From the NCBI GenBank assembly GCA_002409145.1, contig DHUL01000037.1, positions 42,610-106,609 on the forward strand: DNA of 64,000 nt, read 5' to 3'. Position numbers and translations under genes: made by a program. This document shows positions 24,533-33,560 of the stretch, in pieces. The notes below the pieces were generated by a model that was given only the letters and a program-made list of their open reading frames with translations, had not been told where the DNA came from and did not search any database. This DNA is from Bacteroidales bacterium UBA5235 (GTDB lineage: Bacteria; Bacteroidota; Bacteroidia; Bacteroidales; VadinHA17). Positions within the stretch are counted from its first letter, which is position 1, and each line of letters begins with the position of its first letter.

Positions 24533-24874
24533 GTCAGTCCGTGTTAGTTCCTGTAGTCCCAGATACAGGTGTATTATATAGGGGAAGCGTGGGACAATAG
24601 TATTCCTTTCGGGACAGCCGGTACTTCCGTGTTTTAATTAACTGGTCCGGGCTCAGCTCATGTTATGTTATTTCCCGGTTGCACGAACTAACAACCAGGA
24701 AATGGAATGAACAGCCTTTATAACCGTTAACTGAATGCGGAATTTCACCTGCCGGTTATCCGGTAAAGGTTATTAACTAACGCTCCCGTTTGACAAATAA
24801 CAGGTTAAATGTAAAAAAATAATACATTAAGTCAGCCATTTATTACCTTTAGTCGTTCAAAATAATCTGCTTAC
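24533..24874. other. 342-bp gap with two inverted repeats
   Basis: No gene seen. It holds CCTGTA-N8-TACAGG (24550-24569) near the minus-strand gene. A longer inverted repeat follows: ATTTCCCGGTTG (24670-24681), a 10-nt loop and CAACCAGGAAAT (24692-24703), with one mismatch. The right part is A+T-rich and leads to the plus-strand start at 24875, without a clean TAnnTTTG box. Confidence 0.5.
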
Positions 24875-25834
24875 ATGAAAAAGTCTGTAAAATATCTGCC
24901 GCGGGAGAAACAAGAAGACCTGAAATATATTGTTAGCATGATTCTGGAGAGAATCCCTCGTACTGAAATGATAATACTGTACGGCAGTTACGCCACCGGG
25001 AAGTATGTTGAATACGACACTCGTGTTGAATTCGGTGTTCGTACCACCTATATGAGTGATTATGATATACTTGTCGTGACGAGTGGTGAAAAGGATAAGG
25101 AAGTCGGTCAGAAACTTGATAATATCGAAGCTATTTACTATAAAAATCATAGCATTAGCGATATTCTTTACGTAGGTGAAACCGGCAGTATGGAAGTGAT
25201 ATCCGGCAGGTCCTCAGACAGGCAAACACCGGTACAGTTCATTAATGAAGACATCAGGAAATTGAACAGGGATCTGTCGGATGGCAGGTATTTTTATACC
25301 CAGATTAAAGAAGAGGGTATTCTGTTGTACAACAGTGGTAAACATAAACTCGAAAGACGCCGGAAACTGCGTTTTGATGAGATTGCTAAACAGGCTGCGG
25401 AGTATTTTGAAGAGAAATTCAACAGGGCTTCTGTATTTATAAAACATGCCAGGTATGCATTTAAGGATAAAGACTATGGGATGGCATCTTTTTTTCTCCA
25501 CCAGACAATTGAAAACCTGTTTTACGCCGTGAGGTTGGTTTACACCCTGGAAAACAATAAGATGCATAATCTGATAAAACTGCTGGCATCGGTAAGGAAG
25601 TACTCGGGTGAGTTTGAGAAACTATTCTTCCCGGAAAAAACAGAAGATGAGAAAAGGTTGTTTAACCTTGTAAAGGCTGCATATGTCGAAGCCCGTTATA
25701 ATCCGGATTTTGTGGTGACAAAAGCTGATGCAGAGTATCTGATCTCTGTGGCAGAAAGGCTTTTTAAACTTGTTGATGAGCTTTGTCACATAAGGATCAG
25801 CGAGTATGAGAAATCGGCGTCTTCTGCAGCCTGA
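24875..25834 (+). CDS. Fused nucleotidyltransferase (MNT)-HEPN protein
   Basis: A 319-residue protein joining a polymerase-beta-like nucleotidyltransferase (about residues 1-150) to a helical HEPN domain (about 165-310). The first has Gly37-Ser38 in YGSYATGK and Asp62/Asp64 in SDYDILVV. The GS-DxD gap is longer than usual by some 13 residues (VEYDTRVEFGVRTTYM). The HEPN part shows KHARYAFKDKDYGMASFFLHQTIENLFYAV and MHNLIKLL; a clear RNase Rx4-6H motif was not found. Separate MNT and HEPN genes form type VII toxin-antitoxin pairs. A single-chain form may do similar work or be a nucleotidyltransferase with a helical cap. Confidence 0.85.
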   Translation: MKKSVKYLPREKQEDLKYIVSMILERIPRTEMIILYGSYATGKYVEYDTRVEFGVRTTYMSDYDILVVTSGEKDKEVGQKLDNIEAIYYKNHSISDILYVGETGSMEVISGRSSDRQTPVQFINEDIRKLNRDLSDGRYFYTQIKEEGILLYNSGKHKLERRRKLRFDEIAKQAAEYFEEKFNRASVFIKHARYAFKDKDYGMASFFLHQTIENLFYAVRLVYTLENNKMHNLIKLLASVRKYSGEFEKLFFPEKTEDEKRLFNLVKAAYVEARYNPDFVVTKADAEYLISVAERLFKLVDELCHIRISEYEKSASSAA

Positions 25835-25853
25835 AGATCCAGTGTAATAAAAA

Positions 25854-25873
25854 GAGGGCCCCGAAAGGCCCTC
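25854..25873 (-). terminator. Intrinsic terminator of hppA
   Basis: On the minus strand a 7-bp perfect stem GAGGGCC/GGCCCTC with a 6-nt loop is followed directly by TTTTTATTAC. It lies 25 nt after the hppA stop codon. On the plus strand there is no T-tract, so it serves hppA. Confidence 0.85.
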
Positions 25874-25897
25874 CTGAGTTCTATATAGTCTTAGTTG

Positions 25898-28192
25898 TCA
25901 TCCCATTATGCTCCACATGACCGTAAGGCCGGCGAGCACCACTGAAACCATTGACATCAGCTTGATGAGGATGTTGAGAGCCGGACCGGAGGTATCCTTG
26001 AACGGATCGCCTACAGTATCACCAACTACACCTGCCTTATGGCACTCGCTCCCCTTGCCGCCGAAGTTGCCTTTCTCAATGAATTTTTTCGCGTTGTCCC
26101 ATGCACCGCCTGCATTGTTCAGCATGCTGGCCAGGGTGAATCCGGCAGTCATGCCACCCACAAGAAGGCCTACAACACCCGGGACACCAAGCAATATGCC
26201 GGTTAAAGTCGGAACGGCTATTGCCAGAAGTGACGGGAACAACATCTCACGCTGAGCGCCCTTTGTAGATATGGCAACGCACTTTGCATATTCTGGTTTG
26301 CCTGTTCCTTCCATTATACCTGGTATTTCACGGAACTGGCGCCTGACCTCGTCGACCATACTTCCTGCAGCACGCCCGACAGCCTTCATTGAGAGTGCGC
26401 TGAAAAGGAATGCCATCATGGCACCGATGAAGATTCCGCCCAGGAGAAGCGGGTTAAGAACCGACAGGTTATATGCATTTACAAAGTCCATAATGCCGGC
26501 GTTGCTGACCATCACCGCAGACATGCCGTCAGGAACATTTACAGGAACATGGCTCTTGTAGAAAAGCACGTCACCTATCTGTTTGAATCCCTCAGGGGCG
26601 CTGTCGGCTGTTCTGCCGAGCCAGAGCCTTACCTCTTCAATATAGGCAGCCACAAGGGCCATGGCGGTGAGAGCAGCTGATCCGATTGCAAATCCCTTGC
26701 CTGTTGCAGCTGTGGTGTTGCCCAGTGCATCAAGGGCATCAGTACGCTCGCGTACCTCCTTGGGCAGATGAGACATCTCTGCGTTTCCGCCTGCGTTGTC
26801 GGCAATGGGGCCGAAGGCATCAGTAGCAAGCGTGATACCAAGAGTTGAAAGCATACCCACAGCCGCGAAACCAATACCATATACTCCGTTTGCGAAGCTG
26901 GTGAAACCGCCTGCAAACCCGTAAGCAGCTATAATGGCAGCGGCAATAACAAGAACCGGCACCCATGATGACATCATACCAACTGCCATGCCTTCAATAA
27001 TGGTCGTTGCCGGACCCTGCTGAGTCTGTTTTGCAATTCCCTTCGTTGGTTTGTATTCGTCTGATGTAAAGTACTCTGTTGACTGTCCGATTATAACCCC
27101 TGCGGCAAGCCCTGCCACCACAGCACCAAACACACCCCATGAAATCCAGCCAAGAAATGCCAGCAGGGCTACAGCCACCAGGATCAGCGCAGAACTGCCT
27201 CCTGTGCCAAGCAACAATGCATTCAACAGGTTTTTCTGCGTGGCCTGTTCCTTTGTCCGGACCATATAGACGCCCGCGATGGACAGCAATATTCCTACCG
27301 CGGCAACGATCATCGGTGAGATGATTGCCTTGATCTGGTCATTGGCGCTTAATAAGGGCAATGCTGCGCCAAGAGCAGCAGTGGACAGGATTGATCCTGC
27401 ATACGATTCATAAAGGTCGGCTCCCATACCTGCCACGTCTCCCACATTATCACCAACGTTGTCAGCTATTGTAGCCGGGTTACGCGGGTCATCCTCGGGG
27501 ATGCCGGCTTCAACCTTACCAACCAGGTCAGCGCCCACATCAGCAGCCTTTGTGAAGATACCGCCGCCCACGCGGGCAAAGAGAGCCTGTGTAGAGGCAC
27601 CCATACCAAATGTAAGCATGGTTGCGGTCATCTCAATCATTTTTGTATGCTGATCTGTTCCGGGCTGAACAAATGTCAGTCCGAGCCATTTCCACCCTTC
27701 AACCATATTCTCCGGCGTAAAAACAAGGTAATTAAGAATGAGGAACCAGAGGACAATATCGAGCAGGCCGAAGCCAACCACAACGAGTCCCATCACAGCA
27801 CCGCTCCGGAAGGCAATCTTAAGTCCCCTGTTCAGCGAAACTGATGCTCCCTGGGCAGTCCTTGAAGATGCCATGGTTGCTGTCTTCATCCCGAGGTAGC
27901 CACATAAACCGGAGAAGAAACCACCGGTAAGAAACGCAATAGGTACAAATGGGTTCTGAACACCCAGATATGCCAGAATCAGTAGCAGTACCACAAGGAT
28001 CATAAACACCTTGAATACCACACTGTACTGGCGTTTCAGATAAGCCATTGCGCCTTCACTGACGTATCCGGCAATCTCCTGCATCCTGTCGTTGCCGGCA
28101 GGAGCCTTAATCATACCCCTGTAGAAAATCCATGCAAATAGCAAGGCAAGCACCGCTGCAATGGGCGCTATCCAAAAAAGACCTTCAATCAT
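25898..28192 (-). CDS. hppA: Membrane-bound ion-translocating pyrophosphatase
   Basis: Hydrolyses pyrophosphate and pumps H+ and/or Na+ across the membrane. The 764 residues hold about 16 helices and the pyrophosphate-binding sequence DNVGDNVGDVAGMGADLYESY. GNTTAATGKGFAIG has Ala where K+-independent enzymes have Lys, so this enzyme should be K+-dependent, the class that includes Na+ pumps. Which ion is pumped cannot be decided by eye. The start is the ATG at 28192 (MIEGLFWIAPI). The open frame runs 74 residues further, but that stretch crosses into the S9 peptidase gene and lacks family similarity. A TAGTTTTG box (28222-28229) precedes it. Confidence 0.95.
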   Translation of the reverse strand: MIEGLFWIAPIAAVLALLFAWIFYRGMIKAPAGNDRMQEIAGYVSEGAMAYLKRQYSVVFKVFMILVVLLLILAYLGVQNPFVPIAFLTGGFFSGLCGYLGMKTATMASSRTAQGASVSLNRGLKIAFRSGAVMGLVVVGFGLLDIVLWFLILNYLVFTPENMVEGWKWLGLTFVQPGTDQHTKMIEMTATMLTFGMGASTQALFARVGGGIFTKAADVGADLVGKVEAGIPEDDPRNPATIADNVGDNVGDVAGMGADLYESYAGSILSTAALGAALPLLSANDQIKAIISPMIVAAVGILLSIAGVYMVRTKEQATQKNLLNALLLGTGGSSALILVAVALLAFLGWISWGVFGAVVAGLAAGVIIGQSTEYFTSDEYKPTKGIAKQTQQGPATTIIEGMAVGMMSSWVPVLVIAAAIIAAYGFAGGFTSFANGVYGIGFAAVGMLSTLGITLATDAFGPIADNAGGNAEMSHLPKEVRERTDALDALGNTTAATGKGFAIGSAALTAMALVAAYIEEVRLWLGRTADSAPEGFKQIGDVLFYKSHVPVNVPDGMSAVMVSNAGIMDFVNAYNLSVLNPLLLGGIFIGAMMAFLFSALSMKAVGRAAGSMVDEVRRQFREIPGIMEGTGKPEYAKCVAISTKGAQREMLFPSLLAIAVPTLTGILLGVPGVVGLLVGGMTAGFTLASMLNNAGGAWDNAKKFIEKGNFGGKGSECHKAGVVGDTVGDPFKDTSGPALNILIKLMSMVSVVLAGLTVMWSIMG

Positions 28193-28221
28193 AACCTGAC
28201 TTTTTTTTAAGATTTGAGTTA

Positions 28222-28229
28222 CAAAACTA
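28222..28229 (-). promoter_or_regulatory. Possible -7 box of hppA
   Basis: TAGTTTTG on the minus strand matches TAnnTTTG and lies 29 nt before the hppA start. No TTG at the proper distance upstream was seen. Confidence 0.35.
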
Positions 28230-28268
28230 ATCAGATTTTTAAAACTACCTAACCAAAGCCGGTAGTAA

Positions 28269-30680
28269 TCATTTTTTGTTTTTAACGTACTTATCAAGCC
28301 ATCTGAGGTACTCCCAGTGCATGTGGAGGAGCGATTCGCGGGCCGAGTATCCGTGAGCTTCATGTGGCAGCAGTACCAGCCTGGTAACAGCCCCGGCTCC
28401 CTTGAGTGCCGCATAGTACCTTTCGCTCTGTATGGGGAAGGTCCCCTGGTTGTCGTCAGCCATACCGTGGATCAGCAGCAGGGGATCCTTAACCTTTGTG
28501 GCATGGGTGAAGGGTGACATCTGAAGATATAATTCAGGATCCTCCCAGAAGCTGCGGCGCTCGCTCTGGAACCCGAACGGTGTAAGTGAACGGTTATAAG
28601 CACCGCTGCGGGCAATGCCTGCTGCAAAGAGCCTCGAGTGCGACAGCAGGTGTGCGGTCATGAATGCGCCATACGAATGACCGCTGACAGCAACCCGCCC
28701 AGGATCGGTGACACCCATCTCAACAGCCTTGCTGATTGCTGCCTCAGCATTGGCAACAAGCTGTTCCACGAAGGTGTCATTGGGTTCTTTACCATCCGCA
28801 CCCACTATGGGGAAACTGGCGTCATTAAGCACGGCATATCCCTGGGTTACATAAACGAGCACCGATGAAGCGCTGATGCGTGTGAAGGTATATGGAGAAC
28901 CGCTCACCTGACCTGCCATCGACGGATCATTGTATTCACGCGGATACGCCCACAGGATAGTGGGAAGCGGACCGTCCTTGGTCCTGTCATATCCGGCCGG
29001 GAGGTAAAGGGTGAATGAGAGATCCACACCATCCTTACGCTTGTAGGTGACCAGTTCCTTGTGCACACCTGCCATCTGCGGATAAGGATTCTCAAATTTC
29101 GTTACCTGCTTCAGGGTTCCCTTCTTCAGGTCACGTATGAAATAATTCGGCACTTCAGAGACAGACTGTCTCACGGTAAGAAGAAGACCGCGGGCCGGAT
29201 CAATAAACTCATTTACCGTCTCAAAGTACGGTGCCTCGGAGCGCCACAGCCTGGTTGTCCTGCCTGTCTTCAGATCATATTTGTCCATGAACGGCCTGTC
29301 ACCTTCGGGTGATGCCCCGGGGCCCGACAGATACAGGCTCCTGCCCCTGTCTGTGGTCAGCAATACTGACCTGCCCCATATATTGGGCACCGTCACCGGG
29401 AAGCCGGGGTTGTTGTACCTGTCGTCAGAGTTGAGCTCCCATAGTTTTTTCAGAGTGGTCTTCGGACTGGCAGGACTGAAAGTTGATGTAACCCTGACAC
29501 GTGATTTTGACAACCCCTCTGTAAGGACAGCAAGGTTTTCATCGCCCCAGGTTATTCCCTGAAAGCGTTTCTCCGTGGCAATGAAAGGCTCCGGTTCACC
29601 GGTAAATGGTGCCTCGAGGATGAATACCTGGTCATGATACTTCATCTCCCTTGCGTGGTAGTCGCCTCCGTCAAGAGCCTCCACCCACATCAGTGATGCC
29701 GGCCTGTCACTGCGCCAGTTGTATCCCCTGGGGCCGGGTATGACAACATCATAGCCCCTGGGCAGGTTTTCCCGGAGGGGAGCCTCAAGCAAAAGTCTTA
29801 CCATCCTGCCATTAAGGTCCCATATCTCGGTCCTTGACGGGAAAAAGTAATAAGGAACCACGTACGAGAATGGCCTGCCGGTAACGGAAACGAGTAACCA
29901 TTGTCCATCAGGTGAGGGCGAGACATCATTAATCATTCCCTTGCTGCCCAGAGTGGTCGCTGACATGCCATCCCACCTGACCAGTTCCGAAGTGGCATAA
30001 TATTCAAAAATCTTTTCGTCATCAACTGTCTGGAGGAGGTCCTGGTATGTGCGCGACTCTCCCCTGACACCATCACTTTCCTGTACTGAAGGGCCCGCGG
30101 GCACCGCGGAAGCCTCCGGGGCTTTCCCCCTGTTGCTCAGCGTACGGAGGTATATCAGTGATCCGTCAGGCAGCCATGTCACATTCCTGCGAAGAACGCC
30201 GTTAAGTCCTTCATCGATTTTTCGTGCCGTCATCGTTGCAGCATCGGCAATCCATAGTTCAATTGTATTGTCAGTGGTGTTGGTGAAGGCAAACCTTTTA
30301 CTGTCAGGTGACCATGCTACCCCACCCACGCTGGCTTCAGCCGGAAGATCTTTAAGATCAACAGGCTGCGTACCGTCAATCTTCATTGCCGAAATCCGGC
30401 TGATCCCCTGTCCGCGACTCGGACCATTGGTAGAAGGATTGAACCTGATTCCGGCCAGGCGCAGTTCAGTTTGTGAAAGGTCGGCAATGGTCGGTAATCC
30501 AGGGCGGTATAACAAGAGCATCGTCTGGTTGTCAGGGCTGAGATTCACAGATGGAGTCTGCGGGGCATCCAGTAGTGAGACAATAGCTTCAGGCGGAATC
30601 TGGTAACCGGATTTGTCCTGTGCACTGATCAGCATGGCTGAAACGGCAAGGATGGCAGAGATGAGAATTTTACGCATCAT
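28269..30680 (-). CDS. Secreted S9 family (prolyl oligopeptidase-like) serine peptidase, S9D type
   Basis: An 803-residue peptidase with a signal peptide (MMRKILISAILAVSAMLISA), an N-terminal beta-propeller and a C-terminal alpha/beta hydrolase. The catalytic triad is Ser669 (GHSYGAF), Asp742 (HGMADDNQG) and His776 (PHEAHGY). The N-terminal phrase IPPEAIVSLLDAPQTPSV, followed by PGLPTIADLSQTELRLAGIRFNP about 20 residues later, resembles the plant chloroplast glutamyl endopeptidase branch, so cleavage after Glu is possible. The protein should act in the periplasm or outside. It is separated by about 76 bp from hppA and has its own -7 box. Confidence 0.9.
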   Translation of the reverse strand: MMRKILISAILAVSAMLISAQDKSGYQIPPEAIVSLLDAPQTPSVNLSPDNQTMLLLYRPGLPTIADLSQTELRLAGIRFNPSTNGPSRGQGISRISAMKIDGTQPVDLKDLPAEASVGGVAWSPDSKRFAFTNTTDNTIELWIADAATMTARKIDEGLNGVLRRNVTWLPDGSLIYLRTLSNRGKAPEASAVPAGPSVQESDGVRGESRTYQDLLQTVDDEKIFEYYATSELVRWDGMSATTLGSKGMINDVSPSPDGQWLLVSVTGRPFSYVVPYYFFPSRTEIWDLNGRMVRLLLEAPLRENLPRGYDVVIPGPRGYNWRSDRPASLMWVEALDGGDYHAREMKYHDQVFILEAPFTGEPEPFIATEKRFQGITWGDENLAVLTEGLSKSRVRVTSTFSPASPKTTLKKLWELNSDDRYNNPGFPVTVPNIWGRSVLLTTDRGRSLYLSGPGASPEGDRPFMDKYDLKTGRTTRLWRSEAPYFETVNEFIDPARGLLLTVRQSVSEVPNYFIRDLKKGTLKQVTKFENPYPQMAGVHKELVTYKRKDGVDLSFTLYLPAGYDRTKDGPLPTILWAYPREYNDPSMAGQVSGSPYTFTRISASSVLVYVTQGYAVLNDASFPIVGADGKEPNDTFVEQLVANAEAAISKAVEMGVTDPGRVAVSGHSYGAFMTAHLLSHSRLFAAGIARSGAYNRSLTPFGFQSERRSFWEDPELYLQMSPFTHATKVKDPLLLIHGMADDNQGTFPIQSERYYAALKGAGAVTRLVLLPHEAHGYSARESLLHMHWEYLRWLDKYVKNKK

Positions 30681-30702
30681 AAAAGTTCATTTAGATCTGT
30701 CT

Positions 30703-30710
30703 CAAATTTA
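30703..30710 (-). promoter_or_regulatory. Probable -7 box of the S9 peptidase gene
   Basis: TAAATTTG on the minus strand is a perfect TAnnTTTG, 22 nt before the ATG. A matching TTG about 19-20 nt further upstream was not found. Confidence 0.4.
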
Positions 30711-30780
30711 TACTTCTGAAATCAGGCAGAAAAACTAAATAAGAGCTATTATTGTTTTTTAACTTTATCAAAAACTGACA

Positions 30781-31377
30781 ATGACCGTTCATCATAAGGA
30801 AATGAAGAGTGAATTCGGAACCGACCTGGCCAGTGCTCTGAAGGTTCTCAGAGCCGGAGGGGTTATACTTTATCCAACTGACACTGTCTGGGGGCTGGGC
30901 TGTGATGCCACAAACGCGAAAGCTGTACAACGGATCTATGAGATCAAACAGAGGGCTGAGAACAAGAGTCTGATAATCCTTGTCAACTCCGTTGCGATGC
31001 TTGAGAGGTATGTTGAAAACCCGCCTGAGGTGGCCATAGAGATGGCAGAGCTCTCGGAGAAGCCGATGACGGTGGTTTATGACAGGGGAAGGAACCTGGC
31101 TGAAGGGGTTGCCTCTGCCGACGGGTCCGTGGGGGTGCGGGTTTGCGCTGAACCGTTCTGCGATGCGCTCATTGAAGCTTTTCGGAAACCTCTGGTCTCC
31201 ACCTCGGCAAATATAAGCGGAAGCAGTTCTCCTTCCATATTCGATGAGATAAGTGAGGAGATGAAATCTGCTGTAGATTATATATGCCTCTGGAGACAGG
31301 ATGACCGAAGCAGGGCCACACCCTCTTCGGTCATCAAAATATCCGGAAACGGTATTGTAAAAATTCTCCGCGGATGA
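30781..31377 (+). CDS. L-threonylcarbamoyladenylate synthase (Sua5/YciO/YrdC family)
   Basis: Makes threonylcarbamoyl-AMP from threonine, bicarbonate and ATP for the t6A modification of tRNA. The 198 residues form a single YrdC domain: GGVILYPTDTVWGLGCDATN, KQRAENKSLIILV, and STSANISG. It lacks the extra Sua5 domain, so it is the TsaC/YrdC-sized type. Its stop codon is directly followed by the stop codon of the convergent DUF2807 gene, with no spacer. Confidence 0.9.
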   Translation: MTVHHKEMKSEFGTDLASALKVLRAGGVILYPTDTVWGLGCDATNAKAVQRIYEIKQRAENKSLIILVNSVAMLERYVENPPEVAIEMAELSEKPMTVVYDRGRNLAEGVASADGSVGVRVCAEPFCDALIEAFRKPLVSTSANISGSSSPSIFDEISEEMKSAVDYICLWRQDDRSRATPSSVIKISGNGIVKILRG

Positions 31378-32073
31378 TTACTTCATCCGCACCTTGCCTG
31401 ACCCGGATACAGAGGCATCAATCTTCGGATTGCCCGAATAATAGATATCGCCACTTCCCGAGATAGAGGCTCTCAGCATTTCAGTCACATGGCAGTCGCA
31501 ACTGCCGCTGCCGGAAATCCTGGCATCCAGGGCTTCAATCCTGGTGCCATCCCCCATATAGTCACCGGAACCTGAGATTGATAATTCAAGTTTCCTGATG
31601 GTGCCGTTTCCGGCGAGGTTAAGACTGCCTGATCCGGATATGGCGCACTCGACTTCCCCAAGTGCCACATCACGGAGAATTGCCTTACCGCTACCGCTGA
31701 TGGCCACATCGAGCTCATTCCCCCTGAGAGGATCGTTTACCGTTAACCTCCCTGAGCCCGAAACGCTTATACCATCAAGGGCAGGCATAGTGATTCTTAC
31801 AATAACCTTTTTGTTCCCGGAATCAAACCATTTATCCCGTTTGATTCTCAGCTCATCGCCGTTAACTTCGGTAATGATCTCATTGATGTAATTCCTGTCA
31901 CCTTCCAGTTCAACACTGTAATCCTTTCCGATGCTGATCAGAACTTCGCCTGAGACGGCGAATGCCACTTCGTCGAAGCCTGACACCTGTCTCTTTTCTG
32001 TATAAGCTGTCTGAGCAAGTGAAGACTGAACGGCGAATATCGTTAAGAATGAGAAAATCAGGAATTTTTTCAT
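31378..32073 (-). CDS. DUF2807 protein (head-GIN beta-helix domain), exported
   Basis: A 231-residue exported protein with a signal peptide (MKKFLIFSFLTIFAVQSSLAQ). A domain with repeated SGSG turns follows (ISVSGSGRLTV, AISGSGKAIL, AISGSGSLNL, SISGSGDYMG, RISGSGSCDC, SVSGSGKVRM). The regular SGSG spacing indicates a right-handed beta-helix of the DUF2807 (head GIN) type, abundant in Bacteroidota. Its role is unknown; it is sometimes called a putative adhesin. It follows rimM by 85 bp but its own promoter was not identified. Confidence 0.85.
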   Translation of the reverse strand: MKKFLIFSFLTIFAVQSSLAQTAYTEKRQVSGFDEVAFAVSGEVLISIGKDYSVELEGDRNYINEIITEVNGDELRIKRDKWFDSGNKKVIVRITMPALDGISVSGSGRLTVNDPLRGNELDVAISGSGKAILRDVALGEVECAISGSGSLNLAGNGTIRKLELSISGSGDYMGDGTRIEALDARISGSGSCDCHVTEMLRASISGSGDIYYSGNPKIDASVSGSGKVRMK

Positions 32074-32158
32074 AGCTGCTCCGTTTTATTTGATTATAAC
32101 ATAAAGACGGGGCAGGATGTTCTTCGCTGCACAATGAATCAAAAAAGGAGTGGAGAGG

Positions 32159-32653
32159 TCAGTTGTTAAGATTTACGAGACCTTCCGGAAGTGCCATCCT
32201 GATTGCCTTGTGGCTGTGGTCAACTGAGATGATCAGGTCAGGGTGGATGGGTATGTATACCTCCCGGCCTTTAATGATGGCTACGGCAATAACCTGGCCG
32301 GGGTTCCGGATCAGATCATTTATTATACCTGACAATCCGGTTGTTGCATCTGTAAGTGTGAATCCCTTCAGTGCCATGAGGTCATCACCTGGCTCACCGG
32401 CGCCTTCAGAAAGCACTTCGCACCCCCGCAGATGTACAACGGATTCTGCAGTAGGATAATCGTCAAATGAGATGATCAGTGTATCAGGGGCAGGCGAAAA
32501 CGCCTCCCGTGTAAAAAAGGGAACCGGTATTCCGTCTGTCACGACGAATACCGGTTCTCCCTGTTCCGGTTCCCCTGCAATGCCCGTCTGGCTCTTCACC
32601 ACCACGGCTCCATCGAAGCCATAGGTTTTTATTATTCTGCCAATCGATCTCAT
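32159..32653 (-). CDS. rimM: Ribosome maturation factor RimM
   Basis: Assists late assembly of the 30S head, near ribosomal protein S19. The 164 residues have the N-terminal RimM domain (IGRIIKTYGFDGAVVVKS) and a C-terminal PRC-barrel (LKGFTLTDATTGLSGIINDLIRNPGQVIAV, then YIPIHPDLIISVD). The gene lies 26 bp after rpsP in the usual rpsP-rimM order. trmD and rplS do not follow here. Confidence 0.92.
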   Translation of the reverse strand: MRSIGRIIKTYGFDGAVVVKSQTGIAGEPEQGEPVFVVTDGIPVPFFTREAFSPAPDTLIISFDDYPTAESVVHLRGCEVLSEGAGEPGDDLMALKGFTLTDATTGLSGIINDLIRNPGQVIAVAIIKGREVYIPIHPDLIISVDHSHKAIRMALPEGLVNLNN

Positions 32654-32679
32654 TATCAGGCGGCAGGGGAATGATGACT

Positions 32680-33297
32680 TTATTCGGTCTTTTCAGCAGT
32701 ATCCTCCTGAGCTTCGGCTGCGGGAGCCTCATCCTCTGCCTGTGCTGAAGCCTCTCCGGCTGCAGTTTCGGCAACGGCCTCTTCAGGAGCCTCGGCTGCT
32801 GCGGCGGCTTTTGCTGCTGCCTCAGCCTCAGCGGCGAGAGCTGCAGCCTTCTTGGCGAGTTCTTCTGCCCTGGCTTCCTTGATAGCCTTCTCAGCTTCAA
32901 GTTTCTTCTTGCGCAGTTCTTCGCCCTTCTTCTCGAGACCTGATTTCTTAAGCTCGATCTTTTCTTCCTTGCCTTTCAGCCATTCATTAAACCGGCGGTC
33001 GGCTTCTGCTTCGTCAAAAGCGCCCTTCTTTACTCCCTCGAGGAGATGTTTCTTCATCATGACACCCTTGTACTTCAGGATTGCCCTGCATGTGTCCGTA
33101 GGTTGCGCGCCGTTCTGCAGCCATCCCAGTGCCTTCTCGAAGTTGATGTCGATCGTTGCCGGGTCAGTGATCGGATTGTAAATTCCGATCTTCTCAATGA
33201 ATCTGCCATCACGTGGCGACCTGCTATCTGCTACCACCACGTGGTAGTAGGCCTGCTTCTTGCGGCCTTTCCTAGCTAATCTGATTTTTACTGACAT
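32680..33297 (-). CDS. rpsP: 30S ribosomal protein S16 with long C-terminal tail
   Basis: The first 80 residues are ordinary S16 ([38 protein letters not shown]). Then comes a charged helical part (about 80-145, rich in Lys and Glu) and a tail of about 60 residues made almost only of Ala and Glu. S16 in most bacteria has 80-90 residues; tailed forms are known in Bacteroidota, but at 205 residues this one is long. The tail is low in complexity and probably projects from the ribosome. A good -7 box precedes the gene. Confidence 0.95.
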   Translation of the reverse strand: MSVKIRLARKGRKKQAYYHVVVADSRSPRDGRFIEKIGIYNPITDPATIDINFEKALGWLQNGAQPTDTCRAILKYKGVMMKKHLLEGVKKGAFDEAEADRRFNEWLKGKEEKIELKKSGLEKKGEELRKKKLEAEKAIKEARAEELAKKAAALAAEAEAAAKAAAAAEAPEEAVAETAAGEASAQAEDEAPAAEAQEDTAEKTE

Positions 33298-33338
33298 TTA
33301 AAGAATTAATTTGTTGTTACTCTTTTTAAACGAGGGTG

Positions 33339-33346
33339 CAAATATA
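33339..33346 (-). promoter_or_regulatory. -7 box of the rpsP-rimM operon
   Basis: TATATTTG, followed by CACC, on the minus strand is a perfect TAnnTTTG. It is 41 nt before the rpsP start. The expected TTG about 20 nt further upstream is absent. Confidence 0.5.
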
Positions 33347-33513
33347 CAAGTAAATTTTTTACCTGCCGACGTTTATGTACATTAAAATTCACCTCACACA
33401 GTCTGATTATGGTTTTTGAGCGCTGTTTTCGCCTGGCTGTTAAATCCGTTACTATATAGTTACCTGCGGGCCAGCCGGCGCCGGAAATTGTTATTCTGAA
33501 AGTTCACAAGAAA

Positions 33514-33536
33514 AGGGTGTCCTTGCGAGACACCCT
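33514..33536 (-). terminator. Intrinsic terminator of the SusCD operon
   Basis: An 8-bp perfect stem (AGGGTGTC/GACACCCT) with a 7-nt loop, followed on the minus strand by TTTCTTG. It lies 24 nt after the last gene of the operon. Confidence 0.8.
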
Positions 33537-33560
33537 CTGATAATTGTTCGTCAGATATTA

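Noticed and set aside
28193..28414. 74-residue N-terminal extension of the pyrophosphatase
   Set aside because: It crosses the end of the S9 peptidase gene, has no family similarity, and a normal start with a -7 box lies at 28192.
30049..30606. 185-residue open frame antisense to the S9 peptidase
   Set aside because: Lies entirely within a well-supported gene with a complete catalytic triad; composition is that of a shadow frame.
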